A stretch of 64,000 nt of DNA from Sphingomonas colocasiae. GTDB lineage: Bacteria > Pseudomonadota > Alphaproteobacteria > Sphingomonadales > Sphingomonadaceae. The first letter of the stretch is position 1. The number at the start of each line of letters is the position of its first letter. Below the pieces are notes generated by a model. It worked only from the letters and a program-made list of their open reading frames with translations. It was not told where the DNA came from and searched no databases. The position numbers and the translations under genes are program-made. The stretch is taken from NCBI RefSeq assembly GCF_019880585.1, contig NZ_JAINVV010000004.1, positions 806,001-870,000 on the forward strand. The letters run 5' to 3'. Shown here piece by piece: positions 1 through 8,261 of this stretch.

Positions 1-131
1 AGCGCTACCGCGCCGGCGCCGATCCTGCCGAGGCATTGCGCGAGGCGATGCTGACGATGCTGAAGCGATCGCCGGTCCCCGGCGGCGATCAGCCGGTCAA
101 TTGGGCGCCTTTCGTGTTTGTGGGCCGCTGA
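1..131 (+). CDS. CHAT domain protein, C-terminal end (partial)
   Basis: Open from the left edge in frame 3 to a TGA at 129-131, giving about 42 residues. The end reads WAPFVFVGR, which matches the conserved final strand of CHAT domains (typically WApFvlvGd), preceded by an ALREAMLTML helix usual for that family. CHAT domains are caspase-like peptidase domains, often behind TPR or other sensor repeats, and common in accessory or defence loci. The catalytic His/Cys and any sensor domain lie outside the window, so activity cannot be judged. The family call rests on a short but characteristic tail. Confidence 0.6.
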   Translation, partial: RYRAGADPAEALREAMLTMLKRSPVPGGDQPVNWAPFVFVGR

Positions 132-678
132 CGAAACAGGGCGCCGCCACCCTTGGATGACGACGCCCCTGACCGCTCCGCTCCCCCTGCCAGGGTCGCA
201 TAATGGCAAGGGGGCGGACGATGTCTCGTGCCTGGAAGGCGATACGCAACTGGCGCGCGCGATGGCGGGCGGGGCGCCGGCCATCGCTTGACGGGCGGTT
301 TCGCGTTCAGGCGATCCGGAGGAGCACCATGTTCGCGAAACGTCCGCCGTCGCGCCCCGATCATGTGCAATTCGCCGAGTCCGGACCAGTGACGTCTGGT
401 GCCAGAATCATGTCAAATCCTGTCATGAATGCGGACATGCGGGTGGGAAGGTCGGGAACGATGGAACCCCGGATGCACATGATCATGCGCTTGAGCCGGG
501 CGAACTTCGAGCATGAGGGCGTGCGCCTGCTCGACCTGATCGGCGGAGTAATACCGACTGGAACGATCCAGTGACCGGGGTTTTCATGATCGTAGATTGA
601 TCAAAAATGGATGCTTCAGATGTTGACGAATGAAGCTGCCCACCTACGTTCGCTGAAGATTTGCCAGGAGGGTCGTCG
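132..678. other. Stretch without a confident gene
   Basis: Between the CHAT protein and the next good gene no frame shows convincing coding character. It holds one weak 81-codon candidate (329-574, listed separately). Codon use is mixed and AT-richer than the rest of the window toward 570-670. No tRNA, repeat or clear terminator was recognised. It may be intergenic or eroded accessory DNA. Confidence 0.5.
329..574 (+). CDS. Possible small protein, 81 aa (weak)
   Basis: ATG at 329 sits behind a good Shine-Dalgarno-like GGAGGAG (316-322), and the frame stays open to TGA at 572-574. The product is Met- and Arg-rich and resembles no family I know. Third-position GC is irregular compared with the core genes further right. 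The start signal is the only real support; it may be chance. Confidence 0.2.
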   Translation: MFAKRPPSRPDHVQFAESGPVTSGARIMSNPVMNADMRVGRSGTMEPRMHMIMRLSRANFEHEGVRLLDLIGGVIPTGTIQ

Positions 679-1179
679 ATGGCTCGTTCAGTGATGACCG
701 GCGCGGGTATGATAATTGCCGCATTCGGCCTGTCCGTTCCGACAATCGCTCAGTCTGATCCGCCGATCACCAGAAGTGACATTGATGCCGGAAAGCGTTC
801 AATCATCGAATACGCCGACAGAGGAATCGCGGAAAATCTGCCTGAATATTCAAAAAGCTTTGAACCCGTTGGAGTAACGCTGGCGCAGTTTCGTACCACT
901 TTTCGGTGGGCGTTTTACGGCGCAACCATCGGGAACTGCGCAAAATTTGCTTCCCCGGGCGACAAGGAAAATTGGCTCGCCAAGTTGGATCAGCTGGAGC
1001 TGGGAGACGGAAAATTAGCGACGGCGACGATCCGCGAGCTAACAAAAAAGAACGGCCTAGAATATTACGATTGGGCAGCCAGCGATGCTCAGGCCGACCC
1101 TAACCAATGGGGAGTTAGGCATTTCTGCCTCATAAACCTGCCGGCGGTCCGGGAGTTGCTCGCAGAGCTGGGCCGATGA
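679..1179 (+). CDS. Secreted hypothetical protein, 166 aa
   Basis: Not recognised. ATG 679 is chosen over an upstream in-frame TTG (661) because AGGAGG at 665-670 lies at the right distance. The N-terminus (MARSVMTGAGMIIAAFGLSVPTIAQS) has a positive start, a hydrophobic core and a signal-peptidase-like AQS end, so export is likely. The mature part is soluble, with two Cys that could pair. Codons such as AAA, AAT, TTA and ATA are much more frequent than in the flanking core genes, suggesting transfer. It lies on the 3' side of the tRNA-Arg gene, next to a CHAT protein. Confidence 0.7.
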   Translation: MARSVMTGAGMIIAAFGLSVPTIAQSDPPITRSDIDAGKRSIIEYADRGIAENLPEYSKSFEPVGVTLAQFRTTFRWAFYGATIGNCAKFASPGDKENWLAKLDQLELGDGKLATATIRELTKKNGLEYYDWAASDAQADPNQWGVRHFCLINLPAVRELLAELGR

Positions 1180-1351
1180 ACACCCGCGCGCTCAAAGACC
1201 TGGGTTGAGATGAAACGCTTGCGCTCGATCAGGTTCGCCGGGGCGGCGCGCGCGGCGCGCAGTAAACGAAACCAGCGTGCTTATCTTGTGATTGTCCAGC
1301 GTGATTAGCCTGAGGCGGCTTGGGTTGATGGTCGGCTAAGTCATCGAAAAT

Positions 1352-1428
1352 TGGCGCGCCCGGCAGGAGTCGAACCTGCGGCCTCAAGATTAGAAGTCTC
1401 GCGCTCTATCCAGCTGAGCTACGGGCGC
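1352..1428 (-). tRNA. tRNA-Arg (anticodon TCT)
   Basis: Read on the minus strand it folds as a complete cloverleaf: acceptor GCGCCCG/CGGGCGC, D-arm GCTC..GAGC, anticodon stem CGAGA/TCTTG around loop CTTCTAA (anticodon TCT, reading AGA), T-arm GCAGG/CCTGC with TTCGACT loop, discriminator G and an encoded CCA (1352-1354). Length is 77 nt including CCA. Its 3' end faces the left edge of the window, the side on which integrating elements usually insert. Confidence 0.97.
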
Positions 1429-1541
1429 GCGCCGGACATCCGCTTATCGCGTGATCGCGCGCGGGGGAAGCGTCTTGAAATCGGAACCTTTCATGTCCGG
1501 CATGGATTGCGCGGGCACGAAAGCTCGATCATCATGCCGGG

Positions 1542-2282
1542 ATGAGCATGCGGGGCATTGGGGTCGGCGTTGGCGCGCCACGGGCGGTTTCGGCCGAATC
1601 GCTGATGGGCGGGCATTTCCGCTGGTTCGATTTCGTGATGGCGGCCTTCGTCACCGTGCTGCTGCTCTCCAATCTGATCGGCGCGGCCAAGCTCTCCACC
1701 CTATGGGGTTTCACCTTCGGCGCGGGCATTCTGTTCTTCCCGCTCGGCTATGTGATCGGCGACGTGCTGACAGAGGTTTACGGCTATGCGCGCGCGCGCC
1801 GCTGCGTCTGGGCGGGCTTCGGCGGGATGACGTTCATGGCGGTGATGAGCTGGGTGGTCGTGGCGATGCCGCCGGCCGAGGGCTGGACCGGGCAGGCGGC
1901 CTATGAATCGGTGTTCGGCAGCACCTGGCGCATCGTCTTCGCATCGTTGCTCGCCTTCTGGGCGGGCGAGTTCGCCAACAGCTTCGTGCTCTCCAAGATG
2001 AAGATCCTGACCAAGGGCAAGCATCTGTGGAGCCGCACCATCGGCTCGACGGTGGTGGGGCAGGGTGTGGACAGCGTGATCTTCTACCCGCTCGCCTTTC
2101 TGGGCGTGTGGACGACCGATCAGGTGCTGACGGTGATGGTCACCAACTGGGCCTTGAAGGTGGGCTGGGAAGCGGTGCTGACGCCCGTCACCTATGGCGT
2201 GGTCGGCTGGCTGAAGCGTCAGGAGGGCGTCGACGTCTTCGACGAAGGCACCAATTTCACGCCGTTCAGCGCACAGGTTTGA
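1542..2282 (+). CDS. Queuosine-precursor transporter (YhhQ/VUT family)
   Basis: A 246-residue polytopic inner-membrane protein with about six hydrophobic segments. The segments FPLGYVIGDVLTEVYGYARAR and FWAGEFANSFVLSKMK are hallmarks of the COG1738/YhhQ family, implicated in uptake of queuosine precursors (preQ0/preQ1) or related compounds. A later ATG (1605, MGGHFRWF) is an alternative start, since homologues usually begin close to the first membrane segment and residues 1-20 are poorly conserved in character. It heads a three-gene operon with two small hypothetical genes (1-nt gap, then a 4-nt overlap). No queuosine biosynthesis gene is adjacent. Confidence 0.85.
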   Translation: MSMRGIGVGVGAPRAVSAESLMGGHFRWFDFVMAAFVTVLLLSNLIGAAKLSTLWGFTFGAGILFFPLGYVIGDVLTEVYGYARARRCVWAGFGGMTFMAVMSWVVVAMPPAEGWTGQAAYESVFGSTWRIVFASLLAFWAGEFANSFVLSKMKILTKGKHLWSRTIGSTVVGQGVDSVIFYPLAFLGVWTTDQVLTVMVTNWALKVGWEAVLTPVTYGVVGWLKRQEGVDVFDEGTNFTPFSAQV

Positions 2283-2283
2283 A

Positions 2284-2628
2284 ATGAGCCCCGTCCAACA
2301 GGCGAAGCTGTGGCTGGTCGATCATGTCCATCTCGCCAAGGATGCGCTGCATATCTATGTCGCGCTGCTGCTGTTCCTGGGTTCCGCCTTGCTGTTCAAA
2401 TGGCCGCTCAGGAGCTGGAAGCCCTGGTCGGTCGTGCTCGCCGCCGCGCTGATCGGTGAGGCCTGGGATCTGCGCGACAGCGTGACCTACGGCACCTCGA
2501 TCGACCTCACCGCCAATCTGAAGGATATCTGGAACACCTTGTTCTGGCCGACCGCCTTGCTCATCCTCGCGCGGACGACGCGGGTGTTCGAGCGGGGCGC
2601 CGCCGTCACCGCCAGGGATGCACGATGA
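2284..2628 (+). CDS. Small membrane protein, 114 aa
   Basis: Function unknown. The start lies 1 nt after the transporter stop, so translation is probably coupled. Two hydrophobic helices (about residues 24-40 and 47-60) and a third near the C-terminus (DIWNTLFWPTALLILA) suggest an inner-membrane protein. The stretch FKWPLRSWKPWSVVLAAALI with a following acidic GEAWDLRD segment looks like a conserved alphaproteobacterial small membrane family, but I cannot name it. It shares an operon with the transporter upstream and the 97-aa gene downstream. Confidence 0.65.
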   Translation: MSPVQQAKLWLVDHVHLAKDALHIYVALLLFLGSALLFKWPLRSWKPWSVVLAAALIGEAWDLRDSVTYGTSIDLTANLKDIWNTLFWPTALLILARTTRVFERGAAVTARDAR

Positions 2629-2918
2629 TCCTGATTTCGCTGCTGGCGGCGACGGGAGACGTTGCGACGTTGCGCCAGCGCCTCGATGCCCTGCCGCGCC
2701 CGGTGGGCACGTTTGTCGAACGCCGGGCGGACTGCAATCACTGGACGGGCGAGGAGCCGTATGACGCGCCGCGCCGCGCGGAGATCGAGCGCGCGATCCG
2801 CGATCTGCGCTGCGCGCGGATCGAGAAGGATGAACGGCGGATCCGGCAGCGCTATCGCGGTGATGCGGCGGTGATCGCGATGCTCGACGAAACCGCGGAC
2901 CTGCCCGGCATCGATTGA
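2625..2918 (+). CDS. Hypothetical protein, 97 aa
   Basis: Starts with ATGA overlapping the stop of the preceding gene, a strong sign of translational coupling. The first 10 residues (MILISLLAAT) are hydrophobic but short for a signal peptide. The rest is charged with a central RADCNHWTGEEPYD motif and an Arg/Glu-rich helix. Many sphingomonads carry proteins of this look, but no function is known to me. It ends 10 nt before the stop of the convergent GFA gene. Confidence 0.6.
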   Translation: MILISLLAATGDVATLRQRLDALPRPVGTFVERRADCNHWTGEEPYDAPRRAEIERAIRDLRCARIEKDERRIRQRYRGDAAVIAMLDETADLPGID

Positions 2919-2928
2919 AGGCGTCGCG

Positions 2929-3342
2929 TCAGGCGACCGGCGGGGGCTGGCCTTCGTTCTGCGGGATCGCAGGATCGAAACACGCCCAATCGGGCGCCTG
3001 GCTCGTCCAGATCGTCGCCTGCGGCGCGATCAGATTGGGGTTGTCCAGCGCCCCGGCGCGGATGAAGGTCAGATGCGGTCGGATCTCGGCATTGCTGAAC
3101 AGCGGCGTGCCGCATTGCGGGCAGAAGCCGCGCCGCATCCGGTTGCCGCTGTCGGCGATGCTGGCGTGCCAGCGTATCTCACCCTCGACTTTGAGCGCAT
3201 CGGCGGGGAAACAGATATTCACTGTCGACGATCCGGCGCCGAGATATTGGCACAGCCGGCACCAGCATTGCCGCGCCGCCAGCGGTGCGGCGTCCACCGT
3301 GAAGCGCACCGCGCCGCACAGGCAGCCGCCTGAGGCCATCAT
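2929..3342 (-). CDS. GFA family zinc-binding protein
   Basis: A 137-residue single-domain protein of the glutathione-dependent formaldehyde-activating (GFA/CENP-V) fold. Metal-binding cysteines are in place: [10 protein letters not shown] (C7, C9), CWCRLC (C28, C31) and [10 protein letters not shown] (C74, C77). Members are Zn proteins, some acting on S-hydroxymethyl-glutathione, most uncharacterised, so the substrate is unknown. Its ATG overlaps the purQ stop (ATGA), so it appears to be the last gene of the purS-purQ transcript. The link to purine synthesis is probably only transcriptional. Confidence 0.85.
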   Translation of the reverse strand: MMASGGCLCGAVRFTVDAAPLAARQCWCRLCQYLGAGSSTVNICFPADALKVEGEIRWHASIADSGNRMRRGFCPQCGTPLFSNAEIRPHLTFIRAGALDNPNLIAPQATIWTSQAPDWACFDPAIPQNEGQPPPVA

Positions 3343-4004
3343 GCAACGGTTTCCAAAAGACCTTCGAACAGCCGGCGGCCGTCGCTGCGGCCGTGCGCCG
3401 CTTCGATCACGCGTTCGGGATGCGGCATCATGCCGAGCACATTGCCCTGTGCATTGAGGATGCCGGCGATGCTGCGCGCCGATCCGTTGACCTGCTCGGC
3501 ATAGCGGAAGGCGACGCGGCCTTCGCCTTCGAGGCGGTCGAGCGTTTCGTCGTCGGCGAAGAAATTGCCGTCATGGTGCGCGACGGGAACCAGAATCTCC
3601 TCGCCCGCGTCGTAGCGGCTGGTGAAGGCGCTCTGGGCGTTGTCCACCGTCAGCCGTACGTCGCGGCAGACGAAGTTCAGGCCGGCATTGCGCATCAGCG
3701 CGCCGGGCAGCAGTCCGGCTTCGGTCAACACCTGGAAGCCGTTGCACACGCCGAGCACCGGCACGCCGCGACCGGCGGCTTCGACCACAGCGCGCATGAT
3801 CGGGCTGCGTGCAGACATGGCGCCGGCGCGCAGATAGTCGCCATAGGAAAACCCGCCGGGCAGTGCGATCAGCCCGACGCCGTCGGGGAGATCGGTGGCG
3901 CCGTGCCACACCATCTCGGCCTTGCGGCCGGTCACCTGTTCCAGCGCGACGGCGAGATCGCGGTCGCAATTGGATCCGGGGAAGACGATGACGGCGGTTT
4001 TCAT
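3339..4004 (-). CDS. purQ: Phosphoribosylformylglycinamidine synthase, glutaminase subunit
   Basis: The 221-residue class I glutaminase subunit of FGAM synthase. It supplies ammonia to PurL in step 4 of purine synthesis (FGAR + Gln + ATP to FGAM). The nucleophile is C87 in GVCNGFQ, and the C-terminal MMPHPERV carries the His/Glu of the triad. The conserved [17 protein letters not shown] segment is present. The start is [10 protein letters not shown] at 4004, overlapping the purS stop by 4 nt, rather than an upstream ATG inside purS. Small-type PurQ with separate PurS implies a separate small-type purL, which is not in the window. Confidence 0.97.
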   Translation of the reverse strand: MKTAVIVFPGSNCDRDLAVALEQVTGRKAEMVWHGATDLPDGVGLIALPGGFSYGDYLRAGAMSARSPIMRAVVEAAGRGVPVLGVCNGFQVLTEAGLLPGALMRNAGLNFVCRDVRLTVDNAQSAFTSRYDAGEEILVPVAHHDGNFFADDETLDRLEGEGRVAFRYAEQVNGSARSIAGILNAQGNVLGMMPHPERVIEAAHGRSDGRRLFEGLLETVA

Positions 4005-4237
4005 CCCTGCACCCTTTCGATGCGGTAATTCTCGATCACCGTGTTGGCGAGCAGCTTGCGGCACATCTCGTCGATCTGCTCGTCCGAAACGCCATCGTCC
4101 AGATCGAGCTCGATCAGCTTGCCGGCGCGCACGTCGTTCACGCCGTCGAAGCCGAGCCCTTCCAGCGCATGATGGATCGCCTTGCCCTGGGGATCGAGAA
4201 CGCCGCCCTTGAGAGTGACGAAGATGCGCGTTTTCAT
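4001..4237 (-). CDS. purS: Phosphoribosylformylglycinamidine synthase subunit PurS
   Basis: A 78-residue accessory subunit that bridges PurQ and PurL in the three-part FGAM synthase. The sequence ([20 protein letters not shown], then [16 protein letters not shown]) fits the PurS family in full length. The start is MKTRIF at 4237; an upstream in-frame start would add 20 residues without family precedent. The stop overlaps the purQ start (ATGA). It lies 73 nt downstream of the M16 peptidase gene. Confidence 0.95.
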   Translation of the reverse strand: MKTRIFVTLKGGVLDPQGKAIHHALEGLGFDGVNDVRAGKLIELDLDDGVSDEQIDEMCRKLLANTVIENYRIERVQG

Positions 4238-4310
4238 GGATGTCCTCGGGCCTGGATGGAATGCCGTCCCTATGACGCCGGAGCCGCGAAGGTTCAACCC
4301 GATTCCGGCC

Positions 4311-7187
4311 TTATCTTGGCGAAGGGGCGTCCGGCGGCATCACGCGGATACGCAACATGGCGTCCGGCCACAGGTAGCGCCGCGCCGCGGCCTGAAGGTC
4401 GGCGGCGGTGATCGCCTGATAGACCGACTTGCTGGTCCGGAACCGCTCCAGATAGCGCGGCGCCGATTGCGCCTGGCCGGTGATCGCCAGCCAGCTTGCA
4501 TTTTCGCGGCGATTCCGCTCGATCCGCTCCAGGATCGGCTGGCGCGCGCGCAGCAGCAGATCGGCATCGACCGGCGTGTCGCGCAGCGTCTGCGTGATCT
4601 CCGCGATCGCGGCTTCGACGATGGGGGCGTCCTTCGGGTCGATGCTGTTCGTCACCGAGAATTGGCCGAAACCGGGATAGGTGTCCGACATGCTGGACCC
4701 GGCGCTCGGCGAATAGGTCGCCCCCAGCCGCTCTCGCAGTTCCTCGGTCAGCATCAGCCGCATCACCCCCGCCAGCAGGTTCAGCCGCGCCACCTGCGGA
4801 TAGTCGCTATCGTCGGTGGTGGGCCAGTAAGCGAGCGTCATCGCCTGATCCGGCTTGCCTTCGTGATGCAGTGTCACCGGCGTGCGATCCGCACGAAATT
4901 CGACGCACCGGGCTTCGGCGAAGCGCGGCGGGGTTGCGTCGCGCATGGGCAGCGCACCCAATGTGCGGGCGACACGATCGATGGCGTCCTGCTCGCCGAC
5001 ATCGCCGACGATAGCGATCTCGATCGCGCCGGTGCGAAAGGCGTGGGCCGTGGCGGCGCGCAACTCGGCCATGTTCCGGCGCAGCAATGTTTCGAGCGGC
5101 GGGACACCGAAGCGCGCATCGCCGTTCGCCAGGATACGCCCGACATCGCGGCCGACAATGGCGCCGGGCGACGCGTCGAGCGTATCGTAGAAGGTGGGCA
5201 CCATGCGCTGCCACTGCGCGTCGGCTTCGCCACGAAAACCCGGCGCGGTCAGGAAGGCCGCGAAAAGCTGCATCTGCAACTCCAGGTCGCGCGGATTGGT
5301 CGTCACGGTGCCGCCGAAATGATCGTCGGACGCGGCGAGGCCGAAGGTCACCGACCGTCCCGCCAGCATCGACTGGAGCGCGTCGAAGCTGTGCTTCTCC
5401 AGCCCGCCGGCGGAAAAGACGCTGTTCATGAGCAGCGCCAGCCCCGGCTGATCAGCCGGAAACTCCAGCATGCCGCCACCGACGCGCAGCGATACGCGCA
5501 CGCGATCCTTCTCGAACGCCGTGGTCTTGATCGACAGGCGGACATTGTTGGCGAAGCGGATCGTGCGAATGCCCAGATCGGCGATGCGCGTATCCTCCAC
5601 GATCGCGCCAGACGGGCCGAAATCTGCATAGGCGAAACTGTCGAGACCGGTGTCCGGAAGCGCATCGACCGCGACCGAGCGGCTGGCGGCATAGGCCGCC
5701 AGAATCGTGGCATCGGCATTGTCGAGCGCGGCCTTGCCGGAAACATGGATCAGCGGATTGGCGCCGGCCCATTGTTCGCGAAATGCCGTCTCGACCGCAT
5801 CCAGTGTCAGGTCCGGCGCGAAGCGCTCGAACAGGGTCAGGCGATAGGCGGGTGTCGTGACGATACTGTCCTGCTCGATCGCGCTGACGATCGCGCCCGC
5901 CAATGCATCGCTGCGCCGGGTATCGGCCTGGCGCGCGGCATTTTCGAAGCCGGTTCGCAGATTGGCGAGCTGTTCGGCGAGTTCGGCGCGGGTGAAGCCG
6001 TGCGCCAGCGCGCGGCGCAATTCCCGGTCCGCGACGGCGAGCGCGCTTCGCCAGTCATCGCCCTTGCCGCCGATCGTGATCGCGCTTTGCTCGGCGGTTG
6101 AGAAGATTTCGCCATTGCTGGCGCCACCACCCAGGATCGGCGCGTCGGCCTCGCGCGCCAGGCGTGCGATCCGCCGGCTGACGATCGCATTGGCCAGGCT
6201 TCGGAGAATATCGGTGCGGCGCTTGGCGATATCGTCCGGCCCGTTGTTGCGCGGCTTGATCACGAACAGCGAAACGCTGGTCGGCACGTCGGGATCACGG
6301 AAATAGGCGGCGGCGCTCGGCCGATCGGCCGCGATCCGGGCCGAGGTCGGATCGCCGGACGTTTCTTCGCTCGCCCGCCAGCGCGAGAAGCGCGCGCGAA
6401 TCTTCGCTTCGGTCGCGCGGACATTCACATCGCCGGCAATAACGATCGCGGCGCGGCGCGGCGTATAATAGCGTGCATAAAGGTCGCGGATGCGGCTGGC
6501 GGGTGCATTGCCGATCACGTGCGGATCGCCGATCGGCAATGCCCGCGACACCGGGGCGCCGGGCAGCGCGAAATCGATGAAATGCTCCAGCCGCCGCAGC
6601 GCGAACTGGTCGCGCGAGCGGCGTTCGGACAGGATCACGCCGCGCTCGCGATCGACGGCTTGAGGGGAAATGGTCAGCTCGCCCGCGATCTCGCGCATCA
6701 GCATCAGGCCGGTATCCAGCGTCGCATGGCCGGCATTGGGCAGGTCGAGCGAATAGACGGTCTGGGTGAAGGAGGTGGATGCGTTGGTATCCGGGCCGAA
6801 GGCGAGGCCGTGGCGCTCCAGAATCTTGATCATCTCGCCTTCGGGAACGCGCTTCGATCCGTTGAACGCCATATGTTCGAGGAAATGCGCGAGGCCGCGC
6901 TGGTCGTCGGCCTCGGCGGTCGATCCGACATCGAAGCGCAGCCGGATCGAGGCGGCATGGAGCGGCGTGGTGTTGCGGCGGATGGCATAGCGCATGCCGT
7001 TGCGGAGCACGCCATAGCGGATATCGGGATCGGGCGTCAGATCGCTGCCGCGCAGGCCCCAGGCGCTCGCCGCCCGGTTCGAAGGCGGAACGATCGTTCC
7101 GTTCGACGATGGCCGCTGGGCGGGAAACTGGCACGCGGAAAGCAGCGACAGGCCGGACAGGGCCAGGATCAGGGCGGGGCGCATCAT
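4311..7187 (-). CDS. M16 family zinc metallopeptidase, lipoprotein
   Basis: A 958-residue protein with a lipoprotein signal (lipobox LSAC, C19) and the inverted zinc motif HFLEH at 101-105, then MAFNGSKR. Two M16 halves are visible: the active N-terminal unit (about 55-500) and a C-terminal unit (about 530-930) without the motif, like the long PqqL-type two-unit proteases. It is probably anchored on the periplasmic face of an envelope membrane and degrades peptides. The start MMRPALILAL is chosen for its signal peptide; an earlier start adds 79 residues of non-coding look. It sits between purC and purS on the same strand. Confidence 0.93.
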   Translation of the reverse strand: MMRPALILALSGLSLLSACQFPAQRPSSNGTIVPPSNRAASAWGLRGSDLTPDPDIRYGVLRNGMRYAIRRNTTPLHAASIRLRFDVGSTAEADDQRGLAHFLEHMAFNGSKRVPEGEMIKILERHGLAFGPDTNASTSFTQTVYSLDLPNAGHATLDTGLMLMREIAGELTISPQAVDRERGVILSERRSRDQFALRRLEHFIDFALPGAPVSRALPIGDPHVIGNAPASRIRDLYARYYTPRRAAIVIAGDVNVRATEAKIRARFSRWRASEETSGDPTSARIAADRPSAAAYFRDPDVPTSVSLFVIKPRNNGPDDIAKRRTDILRSLANAIVSRRIARLAREADAPILGGGASNGEIFSTAEQSAITIGGKGDDWRSALAVADRELRRALAHGFTRAELAEQLANLRTGFENAARQADTRRSDALAGAIVSAIEQDSIVTTPAYRLTLFERFAPDLTLDAVETAFREQWAGANPLIHVSGKAALDNADATILAAYAASRSVAVDALPDTGLDSFAYADFGPSGAIVEDTRIADLGIRTIRFANNVRLSIKTTAFEKDRVRVSLRVGGGMLEFPADQPGLALLMNSVFSAGGLEKHSFDALQSMLAGRSVTFGLAASDDHFGGTVTTNPRDLELQMQLFAAFLTAPGFRGEADAQWQRMVPTFYDTLDASPGAIVGRDVGRILANGDARFGVPPLETLLRRNMAELRAATAHAFRTGAIEIAIVGDVGEQDAIDRVARTLGALPMRDATPPRFAEARCVEFRADRTPVTLHHEGKPDQAMTLAYWPTTDDSDYPQVARLNLLAGVMRLMLTEELRERLGATYSPSAGSSMSDTYPGFGQFSVTNSIDPKDAPIVEAAIAEITQTLRDTPVDADLLLRARQPILERIERNRRENASWLAITGQAQSAPRYLERFRTSKSVYQAITAADLQAAARRYLWPDAMLRIRVMPPDAPSPR

Positions 7188-7368
7188 CGACGGGCGATCA
7201 AGCACGGCGCAGGGGCGCAGGCAAGCATCGGCGGGAGCGATACGGGTCGCATGAGCATCGCCCCCGCCGGACCCGAAGGCCTGGCGACTCGATAGCGCCC
7301 GCGCGCGAATCGGAATTGGATGTTTCGGACGATGGGCCGATTTGATCGGCCCATCTGCCGCGACGGGA

Positions 7369-8148
7369 TTACTTGCCGCGCTTCTTGCGATGGCTTTCCA
7401 GGTCGAGCACCGGATTGTCGCCACCCTCGGGCAACAGGCCCAGCCGGCGCGCGACTTCCTGATAGGCTTCCACCTCGCCGCCCAGGTCGCGGCGGAACCG
7501 GTCCTTGTCGAGCTTTTCGTTGGTGGTCATGTCCCACAGGCGGCAGCCGTCCGGGCTGATCTCGTCCGCCAGGATGATCCGGGCATAGTCATTGTCCCAG
7601 ATCCGGCCGAATTCGAGCTTGAAATCGACCAAGCGGATGCCGATCCCGGCGAACAGCCCGCTCATGAAGTCGTTGATGCGGATCGCCATGTCGGCGATGT
7701 CGTGCATCTCTTCCTGGCTGGCCCAGCCGAAACAGGCGATATGCTCGTCGGAGATCATCGGATCGCCGAGCGCATCGTCCTTGTAGCAATATTCGATGAT
7801 CGTGCGGGGAAGCTGGGTTCCCTCCTCGATGCCGAGCCGCTTGGACAGCGTGCCGGCCGCGACGTTGCGCACCACCACTTCGATCGGAACGATCTCCACC
7901 TGGCGGATCAACTGCTCGCGCATGTTGAGGCGGCGGATGAAATGGTGCGGGATGCCGATATTGCCGAGCAGCGTGAAAATATGCTCGGAAATCCGGTTGT
8001 TGAGGACGCCCTTGCCGTTGATCGTGCCCTTTTTCTGGGCATTGAACGCGGTCGCGTCATCCTTGAAATACTGGATCAGGGTGCCGGGCTCCGGCCCCTC
8101 GTAAAGAATCTTGGCCTTGCCTTCGTAGATCTGGCGGCGGCGGGACAT
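7369..8148 (-). CDS. purC: SAICAR synthase
   Basis: Phosphoribosylaminoimidazole-succinocarboxamide synthase, 259 residues, the usual length. It joins CAIR and aspartate using ATP in purine synthesis. Family marks are [13 protein letters not shown] near the start, the signature [10 protein letters not shown], and the tail [14 protein letters not shown]-like segment. ATG 8148 matches the family N-terminus ([11 protein letters not shown]). It is followed by the M16 peptidase and then purS-purQ. A hairpin plus U-tract lies only 15 nt upstream of the ATG, described separately. Confidence 0.97.
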   Translation of the reverse strand: MSRRRQIYEGKAKILYEGPEPGTLIQYFKDDATAFNAQKKGTINGKGVLNNRISEHIFTLLGNIGIPHHFIRRLNMREQLIRQVEIVPIEVVVRNVAAGTLSKRLGIEEGTQLPRTIIEYCYKDDALGDPMISDEHIACFGWASQEEMHDIADMAIRINDFMSGLFAGIGIRLVDFKLEFGRIWDNDYARIILADEISPDGCRLWDMTTNEKLDKDRFRRDLGGEVEAYQEVARRLGLLPEGGDNPVLDLESHRKKRGK

Positions 8149-8163
8149 CGGCACGAACCCCTG

Positions 8164-8211
8164 AAAAAAGCGGCCCCGGCCGCGCAACGCGGATGGTGCG
8201 CAGGCCGGGGC
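8164..8211 (-). terminator. Terminator or attenuator in the purC leader
   Basis: On the minus strand a perfect GCCCCGGCC/GGCCGGGGC stem (8203-8211 with 8173-8181), extended inward by GCGC/GCGC, is followed by CG and six T (8169-8164). This is a textbook intrinsic terminator, only 15 nt before the purC ATG. It may end the DUF4349 transcript; if purC is transcribed from upstream, it must be read through, which suggests attenuation. Confidence 0.75.
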
Positions 8212-8223
8212 GGGAAGGGGGCG

Positions 8224-8252
8224 CCTATAGCTCAATGGGAACGGTGGCGCAA
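8224..8252 (-). promoter_or_regulatory. Candidate sigma-70 promoter for purC
   Basis: On the minus strand TTGCGC (8252-8247) and TATAGG (8229-8224) are separated by 17 nt. A start near 8217 would give a leader of about 69 nt that contains the whole terminator hairpin at 8164-8211. The -10 box is good and the -35 moderate. No purine-responsive operator was recognised. Confidence 0.45.
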
Positions 8253-8261
8253 TTGCGGGGT

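Noticed and set aside
1176-1211. Ten-codon frame overlapping the 166-aa gene stop (ATGA)
   Set aside because: It ends after MNTRALKDLG and has no sign of a former longer gene; chance overlap is likely.
4182-6101. Long plus-strand open frame opposite the M16 peptidase
   Set aside because: The M16 reading has signal, zinc motif and two-unit layout; the opposite frame is an Arg/Gly-rich shadow caused by high GC.
8221-8260. tRNA-like start of the form CCTATAGCTCAATGGG
   Set aside because: It resembles a tRNA D-arm but no acceptor, anticodon or T-arm follows, and the minus-strand -10 box of purC explains the TATAG.
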